NCBI RefSeq assembly: GCF_900105135.1
Contig: NZ_LT629741.1
Location: forward strand, 1,116,001 to 1,180,000
DNA length: 64,000 bases
Direction of reading: 5' to 3'
Origin: Gramella sp. MAR_2010_147
GTDB taxonomy: Bacteria > Bacteroidota > Bacteroidia > Flavobacteriales > Flavobacteriaceae
Shown: in pieces, positions 1 through 7,980 of the stretch
Layout: every line of letters begins with the position of its first letter
Numbering within the stretch: the stretch's first letter is position 1
Made by a program: the position numbers and the translations under genes
The notes under the pieces: model-generated
The model's database searches: none
What the model was told of the DNA's origin: nothing
Seen by the model: the letters and a program-made list of their open reading frames with translations, nothing else

Positions 1-2
1 CA

Positions 3-1172
3 CTAAACATTGATGATAAGGGAATCGTTACAATATCTTCTTTACAATCTTTGATAAAAGGTAAAAGAATGACAAATGAAGGATGGAATAAATTAAAAAT
101 AGTATTTGGATACATAAATAGCCATGACACTTCAAAAAGTTATTCTGTAAAACTGTATAATGTCAATCAAATTCATCAATCAGACGGTGCATTGTCTAAA
201 TTTAAATATCAATCTTCAAATTCTCTAATTTCTAAAGCTTTTGATGAAGACATAGAAAATTTAAACTTTAACTCGATAATGTTAAATTCCAATATTGTTT
301 CGCAATGGATTCCAATTACTGGTTTCAAATGGGAGCCAAATGGTTATGAAGACAAAAATTTTAAGGTCAATCAACTATATGAACAGCCTAAAAAAATTGA
401 AGTTTTTAAAAATGCAGATTATAATATCTATATTTTTTTTAGAGCATCTGCTGGATACCCAGTGAAAAGAAATTCCTATATAAGAGAAGAAGTGTTTTTT
501 ATAATCGAGACCGCAAGTTCTTTTGATCTTAAACAACTTTATAAATCAAAGGCTACAATAGAAAGACTGCTAAACATTATTCTATTTGTACCATTTTACT
601 CAACAAATGTTGAATTCAGGTCTTCTACAGGTTCAGATTATATAGATTTAGGTAAAAGTAAAGAGTTATCAATAGGTCGGAGTAATCCGCTAAAATTTAA
701 AGTATTCCAGGAACATTCTCAAGAGATATTCACTAAATGGTTTGAGAAACAAAAGGCATTCGAATTACTAATTAAAAACTTCTTTTCAGTTTTTGGACAA
801 AAAGGGGTTTTGATCGAAAATAAGTTTCTTACATATGTTTCTGTTCTTGAGAATTACCATAAGAATAATGTGAAGAAATCAGCCATTTTAAAAAATAGAT
901 TATTTAATATACTTAAAAATTCCAGTTTTAATGAGAAGATAATTGATATCGATAAGTATGCAGAGAAATTAAAAGTTACAAGAAATTATCATGCACATTT
1001 GGAAGAGAAACATGAAAAGAATTCATTGGATTCAAAGGGAATTTTATATTCAAATAGAATATTGGAAGTAATAATTCACGAAATAATGTTACAAGAATTA
1101 GGCGTTTCGGAATTTAAGATCCCGCAATCAGAAGATAAGATTATTGGTGAATTAAATAAAATTTTGGAGTAA
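3..1172 (+). CDS. ApeA-like HEPN-domain protein (5' end outside window)
   Basis: The reading frame is open to the left edge of the window, so the N-terminus is missing; about 389 residues are visible. The first two thirds resemble the N-terminal domain of ApeA-type proteins (a sugar-binding-like beta region with the WEPNGYEDKNF stretch). The C-terminal third is alpha-helical and holds RNYHAH, an R-x4-H motif as in HEPN ribonucleases. ApeA-type HEPN proteins are known abortive-infection anti-phage effectors, so an RNA-cleaving defence role is inferred. It is the first visible cargo gene of the palindrome-separated array, followed 13 bp later by the first palindrome. The internal TTG and ATG codons near 51-69 lie inside the domain and are not the true start. 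Confidence 0.6.
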   Translation, partial: LNIDDKGIVTISSLQSLIKGKRMTNEGWNKLKIVFGYINSHDTSKSYSVKLYNVNQIHQSDGALSKFKYQSSNSLISKAFDEDIENLNFNSIMLNSNIVSQWIPITGFKWEPNGYEDKNFKVNQLYEQPKKIEVFKNADYNIYIFFRASAGYPVKRNSYIREEVFFIIETASSFDLKQLYKSKATIERLLNIILFVPFYSTNVEFRSSTGSDYIDLGKSKELSIGRSNPLKFKVFQEHSQEIFTKWFEKQKAFELLIKNFFSVFGQKGVLIENKFLTYVSVLENYHKNNVKKSAILKNRLFNILKNSSFNEKIIDIDKYAEKLKVTRNYHAHLEEKHEKNSLDSKGILYSNRILEVIIHEIMLQELGVSEFKIPQSEDKIIGELNKILE

Positions 1173-1185
1173 GACGCCAGCTCCC

Positions 1186-1309
1186 AACATCGGTTATAGC
1201 AAATAGCGGGTATTGCAGAAAAAGTGTAATTTAGAAAACCAGGAAACAAAAGGTTAAGCCGACAAATCCGCGTCCCTATTCCCGCTACTTGTCCATAACC
1301 GTAACCGTT
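1186..1309 (+). repeat. Array palindrome 1 (attC-like, 124 bp)
   Basis: It begins AACATCGGTTATAGCAAATA and ends CATAACCGTAACCGTT. The two ends pair imperfectly (AAC/GTT, CGGTTAT/ATAACCG, TAGCGGG/CCCGCTA) around a central region of about 65 nt that is shared with the other copies. The bases just before it (GCCAGCTCCC) should pair with the start of the first unit, which lies outside the window. The bases just after it (GTTGCCACCA) pair with the end of the next unit. Confidence 0.85.
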
Positions 1310-1323
1310 GCCACCAATTTTAA

Positions 1324-2205
1324 ATGAAGGAAATCACAGAAATTTTTAGAAAATATTCCAATCTCGATTTGTCTGAACATTCAAGATCGGAAATGGAATT
1401 AAATAATTTGATAATTAAATTTTCCAAAGATTTAGGAGAATTAATTGACATTCTATCAAGAGTAATTAATCACGAAAAGCATCCAAATTATTACAATTTA
1501 AACGAATCAACTATTGTAGGTTCGATTACCAGAATTGTCAAATTTTATCAAGAGTATATAAAGTATCAAGAATTGAACAAACTTGAAATTCAGTCATTAT
1601 TCGCAAGACCAATGTATGAATCCTTTATAATTTCAAAATATTTGATAAAAAATGGAACTCAATCTCAACGTAATTTTAGATTAGTTTCTTACAGAGCACG
1701 ATATCAGAATTATAAAAAGTTGATAGAGTTAAATGATAATGACCATCCAATAATAAAGCGTCAATTATTAAAACTAGAAACTAAACTAAAAGTTGATGAG
1801 TTTTCCATTGAGGATTTGGAACAAGAAGACAATAAGTCAAATAACAAAAAATGGAAATTAGATGGAAAATCATTTTGGAAAATACATAGCGAAGTTGATA
1901 ACGCTGACTTATATTCTTTTATTTATGGTGTAGGTTCTGATGCTGTTCACGGAAACTGGCAAGAAATATTTGATTTTCATTTGACGCGTAAAGAAAATGG
2001 ATATTTTGGATTCTTAAATTATGAAAAATGCGATTGTAGAGTGATTGTGCCAATGAACTCTATAGTTATAGAAGGTCTATTAGAATTTTTGAATTGGAAT
2101 GAATGTCTAACAAATGAAATTAAAAACGGACTAGTGAAAATGAATGAAATCAGTAACTCCTTTTATACAATTTGGGAAGAAAAATTTGGAGAAATATTAG
2201 AATAA
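1324..2205 (+). CDS. DUF5677-like protein in array unit 2
   Basis: A 293-residue, mostly alpha-helical soluble protein. The middle resembles DUF5677 (RNFRLVSYRARYQNYKKL, then FIYGVGSDAVHGNWQE near residues 198-213). The S-x-x-V-H-G-x-W pattern is typical of that family, whose function is unknown. There is no signal peptide or membrane segment. The ATG lies only 14 bp after the GTT that ends palindrome 1, so its promoter must be in or before the palindrome. The unit starts GTTGCCACCA and ends TGGTGGCAAC, its private inverted pair. The family assignment is by pattern recognition only. Confidence 0.6.
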   Translation: MKEITEIFRKYSNLDLSEHSRSEMELNNLIIKFSKDLGELIDILSRVINHEKHPNYYNLNESTIVGSITRIVKFYQEYIKYQELNKLEIQSLFARPMYESFIISKYLIKNGTQSQRNFRLVSYRARYQNYKKLIELNDNDHPIIKRQLLKLETKLKVDEFSIEDLEQEDNKSNNKKWKLDGKSFWKIHSEVDNADLYSFIYGVGSDAVHGNWQEIFDFHLTRKENGYFGFLNYEKCDCRVIVPMNSIVIEGLLEFLNWNECLTNEIKNGLVKMNEISNSFYTIWEEKFGEILE

Positions 2206-2216
2206 AAACTGGTGGC

Positions 2217-2341
2217 AACAACGATTCATCGCAAATAGACGGCACCGTTAGTAAGAAAATAATTAAATTCACCAACAAATCAGGTCAAAACCGACAATGC
2301 CGCGTCCCTTACTCCGCCAACTTGCGATAATCGAGACCGTT
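2217..2341 (+). repeat. Array palindrome 2
   Basis: 125 bp. The left arm carries CGATTCATCGC and the right arm GCGATAATCG, where copy 1 has CGGTTAT/ATAACCG: both arms changed together and still pair. The central part is more diverged than in other copies. It is followed by GTTATGCACCATATG, which pairs with the end of unit 3. Confidence 0.8.
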
Positions 2342-2350
2342 ATGCACCAT

Positions 2351-2941
2351 ATGAAAACAGCGATTTCACTTCTAATAATATTAATTTCGAGTCTCGGATT
2401 TTCACAAAATGATAAATCAGATACAATTACTATAAAAGGAATTATTTTTTCAGAAGTTGATGGAAAACCACTTGGAAACGCTTATATAAATTATACTTCA
2501 AAATATAAATATTCAATGACCAACGAAAATGGAAAATTTGAATATAAATACTTAAAAAAGAAAAAGGATTTAAACGAAAAAATAGAAATAAGTGCGCTCG
2601 GATATGAAAAATATGATACAATTATTGACTTAAATAAAGATGACATAATCGACCTATTCGTTGTACTCAAAACAAGATTCGGATTAAACAGACAAAAAGC
2701 TTTAGAAGATATAAATCAAGGCGAAATAAATATTTTACTATCTGGAGGAATTGCTCCTGTTATTTATAAAGGAGACAAAAAATTTACAAAAAAATACCAA
2801 GTCAATTTTATAGAATATGGATGTGAAGCTATCTCTGAAAGAAGTTTAATTGAATACAACCAAACAGTATTTGAATATCTTGACAAGAAATTTGGCGAAA
2901 AATGGCGAAAAGAAATTAGAGATGATGTTTCAGGATTATAA
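2351..2941 (+). CDS. Exported protein with carboxypeptidase-regulatory-like domain (array unit 3)
   Basis: The start is placed at the ATG at 2351, giving a signal peptide (TAISLLIILISSLGFSQ). An upstream extension in the same frame would translate the palindrome (PRPLLRQLA) and is rejected. Residues about 24-108 look like a CarboxypepD_reg-like beta-sandwich (IKGIIFSEVDGKPLGNAYI, then NENGKFEYKY), common in Bacteroidota envelope proteins. The C-terminus, with FEYLDKKFGEKWRKEIRDDV, is a soluble tail of unknown role. About 196 residues; probably periplasmic or surface-associated. The unit is bounded by GTTATGCACCATATG and CATACGGTGCACAAC, 13 of 15 complementary. Confidence 0.6.
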   Translation: MKTAISLLIILISSLGFSQNDKSDTITIKGIIFSEVDGKPLGNAYINYTSKYKYSMTNENGKFEYKYLKKKKDLNEKIEISALGYEKYDTIIDLNKDDIIDLFVVLKTRFGLNRQKALEDINQGEINILLSGGIAPVIYKGDKKFTKKYQVNFIEYGCEAISERSLIEYNQTVFEYLDKKFGEKWRKEIRDDVSGL

Positions 2942-2960
2942 ATACAATCATACGGTGCAC

Positions 2961-3083
2961 AACATCGGTTATAGCAAATAGCGGGTTTTATCGAAAAAGT
3001 GTAATTTAGAAAACCAAGAACAAAAGGTTAATCCGACAAATTCGCGTCCCTACTCCCGCTACTTGTCCATAACCGTAACCGTT
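2961..3083 (+). repeat. Array palindrome 3
   Basis: 123 bp, nearly identical to copy 1 (same AACATCGGTTATAGCAAATA opening and CATAACCGTAACCGTT close). It is followed by GTTGTGCACAATACT, the private start of unit 4. Confidence 0.85.
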
Positions 3084-3101
3084 GTGCACAATACTCACAG
3101 A

Positions 3102-3338
3102 ATGTCGAACAAAGAAGAAATACTGATAATTAGTGATACTGATGAAAGAGATGGGTTAGGAATGGAAGTGTGGCAAAATGATAAATTAGTTCTTGAAATA
3201 TTTAGAGATGATAAATTGAAAAAAAGAACTATAACATTCTATGAGAAAGAAATAGAACTTGGAAAAATGGAGGAATATATTGCAAGATTTAAAATAGAAA
3301 ATCTTTGGGATTTCACAGATCCACTTCCTGATTTTTAA
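3102..3338 (+). CDS. Small hypothetical protein, first gene of array unit 4
   Basis: The start is taken at the ATG at 3102 (MSNKEEILIISDTDERDGLG); an in-frame extension upstream would read through the palindrome. The 78-residue product is acidic, soluble and probably alpha/beta (MEVWQNDKLVLEIFRDD, then KMEEYIARFKIENLWDFTDP). I do not recognise a named family. It resembles the small single-domain proteins often seen in immunity or antitoxin positions, but nothing in the sequence proves this. It lies 16 bp before a second gene in the same unit, so the two probably move and are expressed together. Confidence 0.5.
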   Translation: MSNKEEILIISDTDERDGLGMEVWQNDKLVLEIFRDDKLKKRTITFYEKEIELGKMEEYIARFKIENLWDFTDPLPDF

Positions 3339-3354
3339 ATGAAACTTTCAAATA

Positions 3355-3717
3355 ATGAAAACTTCAACAGCTATAACTCTTTCAATTTTATTTCAGTTTC
3401 TTGGAATATTGATTACTGCTATTATTTTAGAAAATGGTGATATTAATACTATTGGATTAATAGTAGTAATATTCATTTTACCGATAGTTCTAGTTGGATT
3501 TTTAAATGGACTATTACTAAACTTCGCCAAAAAAAGAAAAGGAAATTATAAAAAGAGAATATGGAGTTTTATTCCAATTATAGTTTTAGCCGTTATTGCT
3601 ATTACGAACATTCATTTTCTTGATGGTGATATGGCTTATTTGGGATTAATTGGAGTATTCGCAATTGGAGCAACCAATATTATTTGGAACATAAAATTAA
3701 AACAACAAGTAATCTAA
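3355..3717 (+). CDS. Small integral membrane protein, second gene of array unit 4
   Basis: 120 residues with four hydrophobic segments (about residues 5-25, 31-55, 70-86 and 93-112) separated by short basic loops (KKRKGNYKKR), so an inner-membrane protein with four helices. No family is recognised. It starts 16 bp after the small soluble gene at 3102. The unit ends AGTACTATGCACAAC, 13 of 15 complementary to its start GTTGTGCACAATACT. The pairing of a soluble and a membrane gene in one unit suggests a functional couple; this is inferred only from co-mobilisation. Confidence 0.5.
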   Translation: MKTSTAITLSILFQFLGILITAIILENGDINTIGLIVVIFILPIVLVGFLNGLLLNFAKKRKGNYKKRIWSFIPIIVLAVIAITNIHFLDGDMAYLGLIGVFAIGATNIIWNIKLKQQVI

Positions 3718-3729
3718 AGTACTATGCAC

Positions 3730-3855
3730 AACAGCGGTTCATCTCAAATTCCGGGTATTTGATAAAAAAGAGTAATTTTAGAAACCAACAAAGAAAATGG
3801 TAATCCGACAAGTTCGCGTCCCTACTCCCGCAACTTGCGATAACCGCAAACCGTT
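3730..3855 (+). repeat. Array palindrome 4
   Basis: 126 bp. Left arm AACAGCGGTTCATC, right arm GATAACCGCAAACCGTT: the right arm has changed to CCGC to match GCGG on the left, another paired change. It is followed by GTTGTAGCCAATGCGG. Confidence 0.85.
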
Positions 3856-3968
3856 GTAGCCAATGCGGACATTGAGCATTCAGGTTAAAAACCAAATTTC
3901 TAAACAAGAAAGTTCTCAAGTATAAATTCATAATTTATCTTGCAAAAGCTAGATAAATTTAAACCTCA

Positions 3969-4763
3969 ATGAATAAGTCAATTTTCGAAATTTCAAAAAT
4001 GGATTGTCCTTCAGAAGAAAATCTGATAAGGATGAAATTAGATGAAATCCCTAGTATTAAAAATCTTGATTTCGATATTCCGAATAGAAAATTAACAGTA
4101 TTTCACGAAGGTGAAATTCAATCTATAGAAGAATCATTAAACGGACTAAAATTAGGAACCAAAAAAATTAAGACGGAACAAACCGACCAAACTGAATTCA
4201 AAGAAAATTCTCAACAAAAGAAATTACTTTGGTCTGTACTAGTAATAAATTTTGCATTTTTTATAATAGAAATGACAACTGGCTTAATCTCAAAATCTAT
4301 GGGGTTAGTTGCAGATAGTTTAGATATGCTAGCAGATTCTTTTGTTTATGGAATTAGTCTTTTTGCTGTAGGAGGTTCAATCGTAAAAAAGAAAAAAATT
4401 GCCAATTTAGCTGGTTATTTTCAAATTTTATTAGCGCTAATTGGATTTGCAGAAGTTCTAAGAAGGTTCTTTGGAAATGAAAAACTGCCTGATTTTTCAA
4501 CAATGATAATTGTTTCAATTTTAGCATTAATTGCAAATGGAATTTGTTTATACCTGCTTCAAAAATCTAAAAGTAAAAAGGAAGCTCATATGAAAGCGAG
4601 TATGATTTTCACCTCAAATGATATAATAATAAATGTAGGTGTTATAATTGCTGCTTTACTAGTCAATTGGTTAAATTCAAGTAAACCAGATTTAATTATT
4701 GGAACAATCGTATTCATTCTCGTAATTCAAGGTGCTATAAGAATTTTAAAAATTGGTAGGTAG
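3969..4763 (+). CDS. Cation-efflux (CDF) family transporter with N-terminal HMA-like domain
   Basis: 264 residues. Residues 1-70 form a heavy-metal-associated-like domain with a single-cysteine MDCPSEE motif in place of the CxxC of copper chaperones. Residues about 85-262 hold six hydrophobic helices of a cation diffusion facilitator. The second helix carries DSLDMLADS, the D-x3-D metal site, and the fifth carries SNDIIINVG. The usual CDF cytoplasmic C-terminal domain is missing. It probably exports a divalent metal across the inner membrane; which metal cannot be told. It is the only gene of array unit 5, bounded by GTTGTAGCCAATGCGG and CCGCACTGGCAACAAC, and starts 114 bp after palindrome 4. 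Confidence 0.75.
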   Translation: MNKSIFEISKMDCPSEENLIRMKLDEIPSIKNLDFDIPNRKLTVFHEGEIQSIEESLNGLKLGTKKIKTEQTDQTEFKENSQQKKLLWSVLVINFAFFIIEMTTGLISKSMGLVADSLDMLADSFVYGISLFAVGGSIVKKKKIANLAGYFQILLALIGFAEVLRRFFGNEKLPDFSTMIIVSILALIANGICLYLLQKSKSKKEAHMKASMIFTSNDIIINVGVIIAALLVNWLNSSKPDLIIGTIVFILVIQGAIRILKIGR

Positions 4764-4776
4764 CCGCACTGGCAAC

Positions 4777-4901
4777 AACAACGTATATTCGCAATTGCGG
4801 CAATTGAGCTAAAAGAAAGTTTATAGAAACCAGGAATTAAAAAACTAAATCGGACAAATACGTATCTTCACTACCACAACTGACGAATATACGAGACCGT
4901 T
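4777..4901 (+). repeat. Array palindrome 5
   Basis: 125 bp and the most diverged of the intact copies. Its arms CGTATATTC and GAATATACG still pair perfectly, so pairing rather than sequence has been kept. It is followed by GTTGGCAATAATGAAC. Confidence 0.8.
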
Positions 4902-4924
4902 GGCAATAATGAACAATAATACAA

Positions 4925-6022
4925 ATGACTTTATTCGGAACATCCTTTTATTATATAAGTAATAATCGAGAAATTAATCCATTTGAAAAAAAGATTGAAG
5001 AGTTATTGGTAAGACTTGATTTATATAAAAAGCAATTCAATTTAACTTCTAATTCTTATTTAAAAGAATGGAAAAATGAAAAAATAGAATTAGATAAAAA
5101 TATTAAAGATCAAAAAGTCAAGGCTGAAAAACTTTATAAGGAGGTATACGAATCTGTAAAAGGTGAAGAGTATGCCGAATCTTTAGCCCTTAATAATTCC
5201 GGTCTGGAGGAAATAGATTATCACGAATATGAGAGAAAAGAAGAGATAGATGGCAAGTACAAAGACTTTTTAGACTTTTATGCTAAATCAATTCTAACTT
5301 CCTTGTATTCACTTAACGAAAATAAACTGAATGAGATTTGTGAAGTTGGCTCAGACATTTTTGGAAAGAAAATCAAACCACATCATTTCAATGAAAGAGA
5401 TTACTTAAAATCTTCTTTTACTTATTTAGAACTTGTATTAGAAATATCGACGCACAATTTAGATCCATATTTCAACAAACTGAAAGAAATACAGTTTCTT
5501 AGAAACAAAATAGTTCACGAGAATTCAAAGTTTCAAGATGAAAAAATAAAGGAGATTGTATCTCAAAATCCTTCCCTTCAATTAGAGAACTCAACTGGAT
5601 ATTTGAAGATCATTAAATCTAAGTTTATAAATGATGTTTTTGATTTAATATCAGATTTTTATGAAGAGTTAATTTGGACACTGGATAAAAAACAGAATTA
5701 TAAGATCATTAAAAATGGATTGAAATACTGGTTCGGGGTATTGGATAGAGAAATAGATATAGAAAAACTTGATTGTGAAGAAATAAAGAAAGGTAAACGG
5801 ATTGATTTTGAGATTAACTCAAAAAAAGTCGGATCATTTAAAGGTAAACTAACAATTAAGAAAGCTTCAAAAGCTACCAATTCAATAATTAATCAAAGGG
5901 AAGAACAAGCTTTTAAAAATTTCGTAGAGGATCAAAAAAGTCATTTCTATCAATTATTGGAAGCTTATGCTATATTTAATTTAAAAAAAGAAAATAGAGA
6001 TTTTGAACTAATGATTTACTAG
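4925..6022 (+). CDS. HEPN-like protein with N-terminal coiled coil (array unit 6)
   Basis: 365 residues, soluble. Residues about 18-80 are charged and probably coiled-coil. The central helical region contains FLRNKIVHEN near residues 195-204, an R-x4-H motif as in HEPN ribonucleases. The C-terminal part (residues about 255-365) is mixed alpha/beta and not recognised. The first ATG after the palindrome (4909) is in another frame; the ATG at 4925 opens this frame. The unit is bounded by GTTGGCAATAATGAAC and GTTCACTATTGCCAAC, the clearest private pair of the array. An RNase-type defence or stress function is possible but rests on a single motif. Confidence 0.5.
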   Translation: MTLFGTSFYYISNNREINPFEKKIEELLVRLDLYKKQFNLTSNSYLKEWKNEKIELDKNIKDQKVKAEKLYKEVYESVKGEEYAESLALNNSGLEEIDYHEYERKEEIDGKYKDFLDFYAKSILTSLYSLNENKLNEICEVGSDIFGKKIKPHHFNERDYLKSSFTYLELVLEISTHNLDPYFNKLKEIQFLRNKIVHENSKFQDEKIKEIVSQNPSLQLENSTGYLKIIKSKFINDVFDLISDFYEELIWTLDKKQNYKIIKNGLKYWFGVLDREIDIEKLDCEEIKKGKRIDFEINSKKVGSFKGKLTIKKASKATNSIINQREEQAFKNFVEDQKSHFYQLLEAYAIFNLKKENRDFELMIY

Positions 6023-6034
6023 TTCACTATTGCC

Positions 6035-6159
6035 AACATCGGTTCATCGCAAATAACGGGTATTGTAGAAAAAGTGTAATTTTAGAAACCAGGAAAGAAA
6101 ATGGTTAAGCCGACAAGTCCGCGTCCCTACTCCCGCAACTTGCGATAACCGTAACCGTT
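6035..6159 (+). repeat. Array palindrome 6
   Basis: 125 bp. Left arm AACATCGGTTCATCGCAAATA, right arm TTGCGATAACCGTAACCGTT. It is close to copies 1, 3 and 4 and is the best reference copy for the central region. It is followed by GTTGGCAGCTATTAA. Confidence 0.85.
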
Positions 6160-6231
6160 GGCAGCTATTAAAAAATAAATCGAACTTAAAATTTTAAATT
6201 CGGACTATATTAAATAATAACTCTTTACAGA

Positions 6232-7071
6232 ATGTATGATAATTCACAAGCATATTTTATTGAAAACATCATAATTCCTTTTAAACAATATTTGAAAGAT
6301 AAAAAGAATAAAAAAAGTGGATTTAGTTCCCATTTAAGATCAACAATTAATATCGCTTCAAATCTGTATCATTTAAGAGAGCATATTCCGAATAATAGCG
6401 ATTTAAGTAGAAAGAAATTAGAGGAAATATGTAGTGATTACGCTTTATTAGGTGATGTTGTAAACGCTTCAAAACATAAAATCCTAACAAATAATAATCC
6501 TCAACTTTCAAATTCGGAAAATATATTTGAGATATTAATAGCTACTGAGTACAAAGACAAGGAAGGAAAATACATTGATACGGGAAAATCAGTTTACATA
6601 AAATTAGATAGCGGTCAGGAACGAGATCTACATGAAATTATTATCAATGTAATGAACATGTGGTTGGTAAAACTTGAAGAACTAAAATTAATTGAACATA
6701 TCAAAAGTTTCCCCTATCATAGTACAAGGTTACCTAAAAGGAATAAGAATTCCCGTAAAATGGATTTTTCTGCAATGCAAAATTTACGATTTAATCCTAG
6801 ATTTAAAATTCAAAAATACAATTATGAAACTAAATCTGTGGAACCTATGGATTTAACAGGAGCGACAATAGTTGGAAGAATTTATGAACCTAAATTTATA
6901 ATGGAAATGAAAATTTCTCTAAAGAATGGTAAAGAACATAACCTAGAAATTTCATTGAACCAAACACAAAAAAATAGATTGGATAAAATAAAGGGTGAAA
7001 TTGAAAGACATCAATTTATTCTAAAGCTAGCTGTTGAGCAAAATTTGATCAACATAGAAAAGAATAATTAA
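6232..7071 (+). CDS. Hypothetical protein of array unit 7
   Basis: 279 residues, soluble, lysine-rich. The N-terminal half is helical and contains GDVVNASKHKIL near residues 78-89, a pattern seen in several uncharacterised HEPN-like families, but a clear R-x4-H pair is not evident. The C-terminal half is mixed (YNYETKSVEPMDLTGATIVG). No named family is recognised. The unit is bounded by GTTGGCAGCTATTAA and TTAACAGCAGCCAAC, 13 of 15 complementary. The start ATG is 72 bp after palindrome 6, enough for a small promoter of its own. Confidence 0.45.
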   Translation: MYDNSQAYFIENIIIPFKQYLKDKKNKKSGFSSHLRSTINIASNLYHLREHIPNNSDLSRKKLEEICSDYALLGDVVNASKHKILTNNNPQLSNSENIFEILIATEYKDKEGKYIDTGKSVYIKLDSGQERDLHEIIINVMNMWLVKLEELKLIEHIKSFPYHSTRLPKRNKNSRKMDFSAMQNLRFNPRFKIQKYNYETKSVEPMDLTGATIVGRIYEPKFIMEMKISLKNGKEHNLEISLNQTQKNRLDKIKGEIERHQFILKLAVEQNLINIEKNN

Positions 7072-7079
7072 CAGCAGCC

Positions 7080-7205
7080 AACATCGGTTAAGCGCAAATA
7101 GCGGGCATTCTGGTGAAAAGTGCTATTTTAGTCATCAAGTAAAAAACAACTAAGCCGACAAGAACGTGTCCCTACTCCACGCTACTTGCCTTAACCAAGA
7201 CCGTT
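7080..7205 (+). repeat. Array palindrome 7
   Basis: 126 bp. The arms are CGGTTAAGCGC and GCCTTAACC. Here the AAG/CTT pairs replace the TAT/ATA pairs of copies 1 and 3, again changed on both sides. Copy 8 shares this variant. It is followed by GTTGGCAAGCATT. Confidence 0.85.
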
Positions 7206-7227
7206 GGCAAGCATTAAAAAAACAAAA

Positions 7228-7941
7228 ATGAACAAAATTCACATATTATTATTTTGCCTAATATCGATTACTTCAACTGCACAAACCGAAAATAAGTCTA
7301 AAATTCTAGAGATTGTAGGAAGTGCAGAAATATCAGTAGCTCCAGATATCGGAATCTTAAATATTAATGTTAGTGAAATCGATTTACAATTTGATAAATC
7401 TATAAACAGACTAAATAATAAGTCTAAAGAAATTAGCAACGATCTCAAAGGATTAGGATTTGAAGATTCAGCTATAAGAACTAAAAATTTTGATGTCCGT
7501 AAAAATACATTCTATAGAAATAATAAAAATATAGATAGCGGTTATATAGCCAAACAAGTAATTCAGTTGAAGTTTAAAAATGATGAAAAGAATATTGGTA
7601 AAATTTTAAAACAATTCTCAAAAAGTAACTCAGAATTTGATTTAAACTTCGATTTCCAGTTATCTGATTCTTTAAAAGATAATATTCAAAAGAAAATTAT
7701 AAAGTTAGCCACAGAAGACGCTTTCAATAAAGCAAAATTAATAAGTTCAACCGCAAAAATTATCTTGACAGAAATAAAGGAAATAAATTATGGAAGAAAT
7801 TTTGATGGAGAAATGTTATTGTTGAGAAAAAATAATTCTCTTGGTTACTCCACAAAAAGAGAAAGTTCACTTTTAGAGGGGTTTACTCCAACGGAAATTA
7901 CATATTCAGATAAAATAAGAGTTATTTGGAATATAAAATAA
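7228..7941 (+). CDS. SIMPL (DUF541) domain exported protein (array unit 8)
   Basis: The start is placed at the ATG at 7228, giving a signal peptide (NKIHILLFCLISITSTAQ) and a 237-residue protein; translation from further upstream would begin in the palindrome. The mature part matches the SIMPL/DUF541 pattern: EIVGSAEISVAPDIGILNINV at the start of the domain, a middle with alternating strands and helices, and a closing strand (DKIRVIWNIK). Such proteins are periplasmic or outer-membrane associated and form oligomeric rings in some bacteria; the role is poorly known. The unit is bounded by GTTGGCAAGCATT and AACGCTTGCCAAC, 12 of 13 complementary, which helps place the left border of the following IS element. 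Confidence 0.75.
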   Translation: MNKIHILLFCLISITSTAQTENKSKILEIVGSAEISVAPDIGILNINVSEIDLQFDKSINRLNNKSKEISNDLKGLGFEDSAIRTKNFDVRKNTFYRNNKNIDSGYIAKQVIQLKFKNDEKNIGKILKQFSKSNSEFDLNFDFQLSDSLKDNIQKKIIKLATEDAFNKAKLISSTAKIILTEIKEINYGRNFDGEMLLLRKNNSLGYSTKRESSLLEGFTPTEITYSDKIRVIWNIK

Positions 7942-7980
7942 CGCTTGCCAACAAAGAACTAAGGTAAAATCCAAGTACTT

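Noticed and set aside
2297..2350. N-terminal extension of the unit 3 protein
   Set aside because: It translates the end of palindrome 2 (PRPLLRQLA); the signal peptide begins at 2351.
3063..3101. N-terminal extension of the 3102 gene
   Set aside because: It lies within palindrome 3 and its flank; the ATG at 3102 is the first outside the repeat.
3722..3931. Minus-strand frame over palindrome 4
   Set aside because: It translates the repeat and its flanks; similar chance frames appear wherever the repeat occurs.
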